9,488 bases of DNA from Deltaproteobacteria bacterium (lineage in GTDB: Bacteria; Desulfobacterota; Desulfobacteria; Desulfobacterales; SURF-15), in NCBI GenBank assembly GCA_024644775.1, contig JAHEHB010000200.1, positions 1-9,488 of the forward strand, in the 5' to 3' direction. This document shows, piece after piece, positions 1 to 5,109 of this stretch. Each line of letters begins with the position of its first letter. Position 1 is the stretch's first letter. The position numbers and the translations under genes were made by a program. The notes beneath the pieces are model-generated. The model saw only the letters and a program-made list of their open reading frames with translations. It was not told the DNA's origin and did not search any database.

Positions 1-861
1 AACAGGCAGGTCGAGCGTCGTGCTTTTTACGAGCTTTTGGAGATCCAAAGGGCTGTTGATAAACAAATTGAAAAAGTGACAAAAGCCGGGGAGCACATTG
101 ACTACCTTACCTTCGTTCCTGATGGAGAACCGACCTTGGATATCAATCTGGGGCGAGAGATCGATCTGTTGAAGCCTTTGGGAATAAAGATAGCCGTGAT
201 TACAAACAACTCTCTTATTTGGCGACCCGATGTAAGAGAGGACCTTATGAAAGCAGATTGGGTTTCGCTGAAGGTAGATTCTATGACATCTGAAACCTGG
301 CATCAGATCAATCAACCGATCAAATCCCTACACCTTGCGGAAATAACGAACGGCACACTCGATTTTGGAAAGAACTCTGACGCAGAACTTGCTACTGAAA
401 CGATGCTGGTTAGAAATGTCAATGACGATGAGCGCGAAATAAAAGCGATCGCCGATTTTTTAGCGGAACTCGGGCCCGCTAAAGCATATTTATCGATCCC
501 CACACGGCCGCCCGCATTAAGGTGGGTTCATGCGCCTCCTGAAGCAACTATCAATCGAGCCTATCAAATTCTTCATGAGCGTATTGAGCCGGTGGAATAT
601 CTGATAGGATATGAGGGAAATGCCTTCGCTTCTACAGGCGACATCGAGAAAGATCTGTTGAGTATTACTGCTGTACATCCCATGAGGGAGGAGGCCGTAA
701 ATAAACTCGTGTCACAAACCCAAAGGAATTGGGACATCGTTCATAAAATGATAGCTGAAAACAAACTCACCGTTGCGGAATATGCAGGTACGTTCTTTTA
801 TATGAGAAAACTTTACCAATCGGATAAACATGGGCAGCGTAGATTTGTCCGAACTTTATAG
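1..861 (+). CDS. Radical SAM protein, COG0731-like (5' end outside window)
   Basis: The reading frame is open from base 1 (NRQVERRAFYELL...), so the gene starts upstream. A TTG at 37 is in frame but is not the likely start. The segment DYLTFVPDGEPTLD, followed by a strand ending in ITNNSL and then DWVSLKVDS, is the typical core of the COG0731 radical SAM family, related to the wyosine synthetase TYW1 group. The CxxxCxxC motif that binds the [4Fe-4S] cluster lies before this core in the family and is therefore outside the window. The C-terminal part (AVHPMREEAV... to YMRKL) resembles the small accessory domain at the end of these proteins. The substrate is unknown; a tRNA-modification role is only a family-level guess. 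The universal stress gene starts 18 bases after the stop, so the two may be co-transcribed. Confidence 0.85.
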   Translation, partial: NRQVERRAFYELLEIQRAVDKQIEKVTKAGEHIDYLTFVPDGEPTLDINLGREIDLLKPLGIKIAVITNNSLIWRPDVREDLMKADWVSLKVDSMTSETWHQINQPIKSLHLAEITNGTLDFGKNSDAELATETMLVRNVNDDEREIKAIADFLAELGPAKAYLSIPTRPPALRWVHAPPEATINRAYQILHERIEPVEYLIGYEGNAFASTGDIEKDLLSITAVHPMREEAVNKLVSQTQRNWDIVHKMIAENKLTVAEYAGTFFYMRKLYQSDKHGQRRFVRTL

Positions 862-879
862 AGAATGGAGGATGATAAG

Positions 880-1314
880 ATGTACAAGACCATATTAGCC
901 CCTTTGGATGGATCAAAAAGAGCGGAGGCGATACTGCCACACATAGAGGGATTTGCAGGGAGTAACAATTCTAAAGTGATCTTCATGCAGGTAATCGAGC
1001 CCGTTATACTTGCCGCTGGAGCAGAATTCGCCTTCCAAACACAAGAAGAATATGAAGTCTTAGAAAAACAAGCAGAGGAATACGTTGCGGGTTTAAAAGG
1101 CGAGTTTCGGGAAAAAGGTATAAATGCCCGCTTATTCATTACCCATGGCCCGGTTGTGGAAGCAATCATTCGTGCGGCTGAACGTGAAAATGCAGATCTT
1201 ATTGCCATTGCGAGCCACGGCCGAACCGGATTATCACGGGTCTTTTATGGAAGCGTTGCAGCCGGTGTTCTGCATCGCATAGACCGTCCTTTGCTGCTTG
1301 TCCGTTCGGTCTAG
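880..1314 (+). CDS. Universal stress protein, UspA family
   Basis: This is a single-domain UspA protein of 145 residues, the usual family length. The N-terminus MYKTILAPLDGS places the conserved Asp at residue 10. The C-terminal nucleotide-loop pattern is A111-S-H-G114, then nine residues, then G124-S125. This matches the ATP-binding G2xG9xG(S/T) motif except that the first Gly is Ala, a common variant. ATP binding is therefore likely but not proven. I chose ATG 880 over the in-frame ATG at 865 because GGAGG (867-871) lies 8 bases before 880, and because homologues begin with M-x-K-x-I-L. The protein is cytoplasmic and probably acts as a dimer in stress or energy-limitation responses. It sits close behind the radical SAM gene. 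Confidence 0.93.
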   Translation: MYKTILAPLDGSKRAEAILPHIEGFAGSNNSKVIFMQVIEPVILAAGAEFAFQTQEEYEVLEKQAEEYVAGLKGEFREKGINARLFITHGPVVEAIIRAAERENADLIAIASHGRTGLSRVFYGSVAAGVLHRIDRPLLLVRSV

Positions 1315-1319
1315 TAGAA

Positions 1320-1577
1320 TTGAGAGATGATTCAGTTAACCATTGTTGTTCACTGTTCACCGGAAGTAAAAGTGTGTCAAACACTGCAAATGATTTGATA
1401 GCCATTTTTCTCAGTAACCGGGCGATCAAGCCATTTCTTCTGCCGGTCATGATTTCGTACTTTGGTTGGGAATATGTGTTGATACTGACGGTGTTTACCA
1501 TCCTTGGTTCCCTTATCGGCGGATATTTTATACGCATTCTGGTTAAAGAAAAAAATAGTTTATCATCTTCTCTATAG
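1320..1577 (+). pseudogene. C-terminal remnant of a membrane protein (possibly a permease)
   Basis: The frame is open from a TTG at 1320, but there is no ATG with a ribosome-binding site near the start, and the first 20 or so residues look like random sequence. From about residue 25 it becomes membrane-protein-like: a hydrophobic segment (LIAIFLSN..FLLPVMISYFGW), a second one (YVLILTVFTILGSLIGGYFI), then a basic tail (RILVKEK). Two helices and a basic end are what the C-terminus of a multi-pass transporter looks like. The pattern is loosely reminiscent of PF03773-type permeases, but I am not confident of the family. The likeliest reading is a gene whose 5' part was deleted when it was placed next to the universal stress gene. 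A real small two-helix membrane protein is the alternative. Confidence 0.45.
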
Positions 1578-1662
1578 TTTATGAGCGCTTTTATTTCTCC
1601 CAAAATTATCTCTCACCATAATAAAATTCCCTATTTTTAAATTATCATCTCCTGGTTCCTTG

Positions 1663-1680
1663 TTTTGAATATTTTCAAAA
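1663..1680. promoter_or_regulatory. Inverted repeat, candidate activator site upstream of sigma-54 promoter
   Basis: TTTTGAA (1663-1669) and TTCAAAA (1674-1680) form a perfect 7-base inverted repeat around TATT. It lies about 105 bases upstream of the -24 element at 1785, where enhancer-binding proteins of sigma-54 commonly bind. A shorter inverted repeat, AATCG-TT-CGATT, is at 1707-1718. The region is very AT-rich, so chance symmetry is possible. The regulatory role is inferred from symmetry and distance only. Confidence 0.35.
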
Positions 1681-1784
1681 TCAATTTCGCAATTCTTCTA
1701 AATTTAAATCGTTCGATTAACTGTCAGCAATTATTTAGAAACTAACCATATGATATCATGCTATTTATTGAAAAAATGATCTAC

Positions 1785-1800
1785 TGGCACATGATATGCA
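1785..1800 (+). promoter_or_regulatory. Sigma-54 (RpoN) promoter for the secreted protein gene
   Basis: The sequence TGGCACATGATATGCA fits the consensus TGGCACR-N4-TTGCW at every position except one (A for T at the first base of the -12 block). The invariant GG and GC have the required spacing. Transcription would start near 1811, giving a leader of about 40 bases. The leader contains a small inverted repeat, TTTCTT-CT-AAGAAA (1822-1835), just before the ribosome-binding site GGAG (1841-1844) of the gene at 1851. Such promoters need an AAA+ enhancer-binding activator, and no activator gene is in the window. The same TGGCACA-N4-ATGC core recurs at 3346. Confidence 0.8.
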
Positions 1801-1850
1801 GAATAAAAATATAGCACATATTTTCTTCTAAGAAATAGAAGGAGAGGCGT

Positions 1851-2471
1851 ATGAAAAAGATAATCCTATTTGGAGTGATTAGCTTATTTTTCCTGACCCA
1901 CACCACATGCCTGGCTGTTACCCCTCATCAGATTGCTGGATTTATTTTGGGCAACAGCATTGAAGACTATAAAGATAGAATCAAGATGGAAACAGTCTTA
2001 CCGATTCGGTATTGTGGGTATCTCAAAGAAGTGGAAATAAGGGATCCTAATGGGTTTAAGAGCGGTCTGATCTGGTATGGATCCTGTAGCGCGACGCATC
2101 GCATTGTGCGAATTAAAATCAAGTATGCCGATTCAAGCAGGAAGTTTTATAAAGCGCTTCTTAACCGATTTGAGGATCGATTTGGTAAGCCCATAGAATG
2201 GAGAGGAGATCCTGCCCACATCTTTGAAGCTTGGAAATGGTCGTTTATCGATACGGACAATAACAGAATCAGCCTAACCCTTCAGCACAATACAAAAGAT
2301 CCGGAACGGAAGCTGGGCAATTGCGTTAAACTCACAGACTGGAACCTTTTAGATGAGGAACGCTGTTTGTTTGAAAGAAAGCATCCTGAGCTCTGCAGAA
2401 AAGAAAGAAAACAAGCCGTAAGATTTGAAGACTATGTTCCTTCAGATTGGGACCGATTCGTACCGCGCTGA
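1851..2471 (+). CDS. Secreted protein of unknown function
   Basis: The 206-residue product begins with a clear Sec signal peptide: MKK, a hydrophobic core (IILFGVISLFFL), and a probable signal peptidase I site after CLA (residue 22). There is no good lipobox, so a soluble periplasmic or exported protein is expected. The mature part has five cysteines (residues 55, 79, 158, 172, 182), which could form disulfides. It starts IAGFILGNSIEDYKDRI, a pattern I associate with small secreted proteins of unknown function. The C-terminal third is charged (ERKHPELCRKERKQ). I recognise no catalytic motif. The start is supported by GGAG at 1841-1844, 6 bases before ATG. The gene stands alone behind the sigma-54 promoter, so it is probably induced under a specific condition. 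Confidence 0.85.
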   Translation: MKKIILFGVISLFFLTHTTCLAVTPHQIAGFILGNSIEDYKDRIKMETVLPIRYCGYLKEVEIRDPNGFKSGLIWYGSCSATHRIVRIKIKYADSSRKFYKALLNRFEDRFGKPIEWRGDPAHIFEAWKWSFIDTDNNRISLTLQHNTKDPERKLGNCVKLTDWNLLDEERCLFERKHPELCRKERKQAVRFEDYVPSDWDRFVPR

Positions 2472-2525
2472 ACCCATTGTGCATGGATTCTTTTTTCACA
2501 CAGGGCCTTACTGCGAAGCGTTTCT

Positions 2526-2539
2526 GCCGAAGCTTCGGC
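2526..2539. repeat. Perfect 14-base palindrome
   Basis: GCCGAAGCTTCGGC reads identically on both strands. As RNA it would form a 5-base-pair stem with an AGCT loop. No T-run follows, so it is not a standard terminator. It could be a protein-binding site, or the core of a REP-like repeat. Confidence 0.5.
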
Positions 2540-2684
2540 GCTCTTTCAAAGATGGAAGTCTTTTACGGCGGGCAAGTAACGAATCCAGGTCCAGGGGGCC
2601 CGGCTTTGAGTGTCCCTGGAAAGGGTTTGCTTTAAAAAAACCGCTAAGTGTTTAAGGTCAATGTCTTTAACTTAACATCGACAC

Positions 2685-2740
2685 CTCGTGGGAGTGGCTT
2701 CCAGTCACGCAGAGAACTCGGTCTGGAGTCTTCCCGTGAG
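2685..2740 (+). other. Nested RNA stem-loop upstream of truncated kinase gene
   Basis: An outer stem pairs CTCGTGGGAG (2685-2694) with TTCCCGTGAG (2731-2740): ten pairs including three G-U. An inner stem pairs TTCCAG (2699-2704) with CTGGAG (2723-2728) around an 18-base loop. ATTTTAATAATAT follows, only a poor T-run, so this could be a leader structure or a weak terminator. It ends about 30 bases before the AAGGAGG of the next gene. I recognise no known riboswitch class. G-U pairs in both stems suggest structure in the + strand RNA, but conservation is not visible from one sequence. Confidence 0.35.
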
Positions 2741-2790
2741 ATTTTAATAATATAGCCCGAGTATTCTAAATAAGGAGGTGACATATAACA

Positions 2791-3009
2791 ATGGCAGTCA
2801 TAACCATATCACGACAAGTCGGCGCAGGTGGGGTGACATTGGGACAAAGATTGGCGAAAAGACTTGGGTATCGTTATGTGGACAATGAGATAATCGAACA
2901 AGTAGCAGAGAAGGTGAGAGTTTCTTCAGATGAAGTCAGAGGTTTTGAAAAATCTGGTTTTATTGGGCTTATGGAATTTATTAAACACATATCACCCTGG
3001 AGGCTATGA
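2791..3009 (+). pseudogene. Truncated cytidylate-kinase-like protein (N-terminal third)
   Basis: The start MAVITISRQVGAGGVTLGQRLAKRLGYRYVD is the nucleotide-binding N-terminus of the cytidylate kinase-like family (PF13189). GAGG occupies the P-loop position, and a YRYVDNEII segment follows. Full-length members have roughly 200 residues. This one stops after 72, ending SPWRL, so it lacks the lid, the nucleoside-binding parts and most of the fold, and cannot be a working kinase. The upstream AAGGAGG (2772-2778) is strong, though 12 bases from ATG. I see no continuation in other frames beyond 3009, where the zinc-ribbon gene occupies the sequence, so a deletion rather than a point frameshift is likely. 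A short functional peptide is an unlikely alternative. Confidence 0.75.
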
Positions 3010-3010
3010 C

Positions 3011-3172
3011 ATGCAATGTTACAGATGCAATAGATTTATTCCTAAGGGAGAGGAAAAAAAACTATATGGGAAGATCTTATGCGCGGATTGCTATTTAGAT
3101 CTCATTTCACCTTTTAAGGCATGGATGGTCCTTGGTCGAACTTTTTTCAAAAAATTTAGACCAACGCGCTAA
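3011..3172 (+). CDS. Small zinc-ribbon protein
   Basis: This 53-residue protein carries two CxxC pairs, C3/C6 and C24/C27, 17 residues apart (CYRCNRFIPKGEE...LCADC), a classic zinc-ribbon knuckle arrangement. The tail (FFKKFRPTR) is basic, so nucleic-acid or protein binding is possible. I know similar short MKCYRC-type proteins from deltaproteobacteria, with no assigned function. ATG 3011 is chosen because GGAGG (2999-3003) lies 7 bases upstream and the first cysteine follows at once. In-frame sequence upstream (from 2930) only overlaps the kinase fragment. The ribosome-binding site lies inside the last codons of that fragment, and its stop at 3009 is one base before this ATG, so translation is probably coupled. 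Confidence 0.72.
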   Translation: MQCYRCNRFIPKGEEKKLYGKILCADCYLDLISPFKAWMVLGRTFFKKFRPTR

Positions 3173-3220
3173 ACCCATTTTTTACCATTTTTTGGTCCTC
3201 CAATCTCTTGCTTATATTTT

Positions 3221-3257
3221 TTTCGAAATTTTTCGAATTAATCTTTCGAAATTTTTC
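3221..3257. repeat. TTCGAA-containing direct repeats, candidate activator sites
   Basis: TTTCGAAATTTTTC occurs at 3221-3234 and again at 3244-3257, a period of 23 bases, close to two helical turns. The palindrome TTCGAA appears three times (3222, 3232, 3245). The block lies about 90-125 bases upstream of the -24 element of the sigma-54 promoter at 3346, the usual place for enhancer sites bound by an RpoN-dependent activator. Same-face repeats fit cooperative binding. The activator is not in the window, and the role is inferred. Confidence 0.45.
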
Positions 3258-3345
3258 TAAAACAGACGTTCTCGAAGTATCATTGCCGCACTCCTTAAAA
3301 CACTAACTCACTGAAAAGAAAGTAGTTATTTGTACAGTATTTTCG

Positions 3346-3361
3346 TGGCACACTTCATGCT
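3346..3361 (+). promoter_or_regulatory. Sigma-54 (RpoN) promoter upstream of the CODH remnant
   Basis: TGGCACACTTCATGCT matches TGGCACR-N4-TTGCW except for A at the first base of the -12 block, the same deviation as the promoter at 1785. GG and GC have correct spacing. The start site would be near 3372. The leader runs through three AGATGAT repeats (3376-3401) into the damaged 5' end of the carbon monoxide dehydrogenase gene. The promoter appears intact although the gene behind it is not. Confidence 0.78.
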
Positions 3362-3375
3362 ACTTAATGATATTT

Positions 3376-3401
3376 AGATGATTATCAGATGATTAGATGA
3401 T
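3376..3401 (+). repeat. Three AGATGAT repeats in the leader
   Basis: AGATGAT occurs at 3376-3382, 3387-3393 and 3395-3401, just after the predicted sigma-54 start site. Spacing is irregular (4 and 1 bases). The last copy contains the ATG at 3400, which opens only a 16-codon ORF (MEEKRCSSKEYRPRNC) before a TGA. Function is unknown; it may be slippage-generated sequence. Confidence 0.4.
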
Positions 3402-3454
3402 GGAAGAAAAACGATGTTCTTCCAAGGAATATCGACCGAGAAATTGTTGAGATT

Positions 3455-4507
3455 ATGCATCGCACGCATATCGGTGTGGACCAAGATTACAAAAACCTGA
3501 TCAAACAGGGCACCCGCACGGCCATTGCAGATGGCTGGGGTGGTTCCATGCTGGCTACGGACCTTCAGGATGTCCTTTTCGGAACCCCCTACCCTCTCCA
3601 GTCCGAAGCCAACCTGGGCGTCCTAAAAGAAGATCATGCGAATAATGTGATCCACATCGAGTTTGACGAACACTACGCCCTGGAAGACGCGAAACGAATC
3701 GTCAAATTGGCCATTGACAACTTCGAAAACAGAGGGGCCGAAGTGATGATTCCGAAATATAAAAACATCCAGATAGCAGGTTTTGGGGTGGAGGCGATCG
3801 AATACCATCTGGGGGGTCTATTTCGCGGTTCTTATTATCCTTTGAATGATAACATTATCAACGGTCGTATCCGAGGTATTGCCGGCGTGGTGGGTTGTAA
3901 CAATGCTCGGACAAAACACAATGATGCGCATATCACAGTGGTAAAAGAGTTGATTAAAAACGACGTGATTGTCTTAACCTCTGGATGTAACGGCATTGCC
4001 TGTGCCATGGAAGGGCTTTTAACGCCGGAAACCGCAGGAGTGTTTTGTGGCCCTGGTCTGGCAGAGGTGTGTGAAGCGGTAGGGATTCCGCCGGTGCTCC
4101 ATTTGGGTTCCTGTGTAGACAACAGCAGGATATTGTTGGCAGCCACCGAGGTTGTAAAAGCCGGGGGACTGGGAGACGATATCAGTGACCTGCCGGCCGC
4201 CGGAAGTGCACCGGAATGGATGAGTGAAAAAGCGATTAGTATCGGACATTATTTTGTTGCATCCGGTGTGTACACCGTATTTGGCGTTACCCTGCCGACA
4301 TCCGGGGCCCCTGTGTTTCAGAAATACCTCTTTGAAGAATTTGAAAAAATGTACGGTGGTATGTGGGATCTGGAAGTCGACCCCATCAAGCATGCCCAGA
4401 AAATGATCGCTCATATCGACAAAAAACGCAATGCGTTGGGTATCGATAGAGCGAGAGAAAGGGTGATGGTAGATATGGCGGCCCGCCGTGAACTTGCGGC
4501 TAGTTGA
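3455..4507 (+). pseudogene. cooS: Anaerobic Ni-CO dehydrogenase catalytic subunit, deleted form
   Basis: The 350-residue frame is clearly homologous to the catalytic subunit of nickel CO dehydrogenase (CO + H2O to CO2), normally about 630 residues. Homology begins upstream of the ATG (VLPRNIDREIVEIM from about 3416), but a TGA at 3398 closes the frame, so roughly 180 N-terminal residues, including the B- and D-cluster cysteines, are missing. Compared from memory with Carboxydothermus CODH-II, LGVLKED..NNVIH joins directly to HIEFDEHYALEDAK. This skips about 100 residues that carry C-cluster ligands His261, Cys295 and Cys333. The other three ligands remain: C148 (GVVGCNN), C178 (TSGCNG) and C220 (LGSCVDNSR), as does the lysine in SEKAISIG (K259). 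ATG 3455 has a poor ribosome-binding site. The protein cannot hold a normal C-cluster. A long open frame suggests recent loss or a new role. Confidence 0.85.
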
Positions 4508-4550
4508 TGTAAACCCACAACCCCCGGATTATCAGGGAACCAGAGATAAA

Positions 4551-4856
4551 ATGTCAATAAGTCACGATACCATACATGTGGCCACTCATGCGGTTACAAA
4601 AGGTGTTAGTTTCTTAAAAAGGCAGCCTCGGGATTGGCAAGTGACCGTAGCGCGGACCTCTCTTGCCAGCTTATGTTATCAGATTGTTTTTCCATACTGC
4701 TCGATTTATACAATTGCGCTCGGAGCCACCGCCGTACAGTTGGGTATGGTGAATGCCGTCGGAATGTGTGTTGCGGGTCTGTCGAGTCCTATGATCGGCT
4801 GTCTGATCGATCGTACCGGTATTAAAAAGATTTATCTAATCGGTATGTTTTTCTAA
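4551..4856 (+). pseudogene. MFS transporter, N-terminal fragment
   Basis: After a hydrophilic N-terminus, the sequence RDWQVTVARTSLASLCYQIVFPYCSIYTIAL gives one membrane helix and LGMVNAVGMCVAGLSSPMIGCLI a second. GCLIDRTGIKK is the loop 2-3 motif A (GxLxDRxGxKK) of the major facilitator superfamily. The frame ends at TAA 4854 as the third helix begins (IYLIGMFF). Shifting by -1 at TTTTTC (4848-4853) continues as LTVMGVEILIRLPLLIGM... to about 4963, still hydrophobic. Even so, about 300 residues of a normal MFS protein are absent. Frameshift plus deletion is the simplest reading. The start at 4551 is uncertain because no clear ribosome-binding site precedes it; a GTG at 4488 overlaps the CODH tail. 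Substrate unknown. Confidence 0.7.
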
Positions 4857-4932
4857 CGGTAATGGGAGTGGAAATTTTGATTCGATTGCCATTGCTGATC
4901 GGAATGCCTGAAACATTGAATTTTCATATTTT

Positions 4933-5024
4933 AAAGGAGCCCGTATGTAAAACCCGAATTTGAAATACACGCTATTCGTAATGAAAAGGAGGTTGAATAA
5001 ATGCGTGAGAAAGTAGAAAAATAG
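4933..5024 (+). other. Two strong ribosome-binding sites leading to tiny ORFs
   Basis: AAAGGAG (4933-4939) is followed after 5 bases by ATG TAA (4945-4950). AAAAGGAGG (4984-4992) is followed after 8 bases by ATG (5001), which encodes only MREKVEK before TAG (5022). Both look like initiation sites left after their genes were removed. MREKVEK, with LREVLRC following the TAG in the same frame, faintly resembles the start of a NifU-like iron-sulfur scaffold domain; this is a weak guess. A regulatory leader ORF before the phosphofructokinase gene (start 5110) is the alternative. Confidence 0.45.
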
Positions 5025-5109
5025 TTACAGTTACGCGAAGTCTTACGATGCGTTTCGGGCAGGCAATTTTCATTTATCTTTCAGCTTATGTCGGAAAGGG
5101 GTGATTATT

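Larger units (their letters stand above)
2472..2790. other. Intergenic region of about 320 bases without a convincing gene
   Basis: A weak hairpin, CCAT-TGTGC-ATGG (2474-2486), is followed by ATTCTTTTTT and could end transcription of the gene at 1851. The stretch from about 2490 to 2640 is more GC-rich than the other gaps. It contains a perfect 14-base palindrome (2526-2539) and a CCAGG...CCTGG inverted pair around 2590-2620. Overlapping open frames cross it (2425-2655 and 2447-2635), but they lack ribosome-binding sites and look non-biological. A nested stem-loop is at 2685-2740. The 3' end carries the ribosome-binding site AAGGAGG (2772-2778) of the truncated kinase. A dispersed repeat could explain the compositional change. 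Confidence 0.5.

Noticed and set aside
813..1603. Minus-strand frames of about 130 codons
   Set aside because: They lie antisense to the universal stress gene and the membrane remnant and encode nothing resembling a domain.
2425..2655. 76-codon plus-strand frame, and a similar one at 2447-2635
   Set aside because: Both lack ribosome-binding sites, overlap the end of the secreted protein gene in another frame, and have arginine- and serine-rich or glycine/proline-rich composition typical of chance frames.
3184..3196. ACCA-TTTTT-TGGT as terminator of the zinc-ribbon gene
   Set aside because: A four-base stem is too weak, and the T-run is in the loop rather than after the stem.
3992..4007. Sigma-54-like sequence on the minus strand (TGGCACA-N4-ATGC)
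   Set aside because: It lies inside a conserved coding stretch (CNGIACA) of the CODH sequence, lacks the final W, and no minus-strand gene follows. Codon constraints explain it.
4019..4414. 131-codon minus-strand frame
   Set aside because: It is antisense to well-conserved CODH sequence, with His/Arg/Cys-rich composition typical of antisense frames.
3455..4507. Functional carbon monoxide dehydrogenase
   Set aside because: Half of the C-cluster ligands and all B/D-cluster cysteines are absent, so normal CO oxidation is not possible.
4488..4550. GTG 4488 as start of the MFS fragment
   Set aside because: It overlaps the CODH tail and encodes a proline-rich leader unlike MFS starts. ATG 4551 is more plausible, though unproven.
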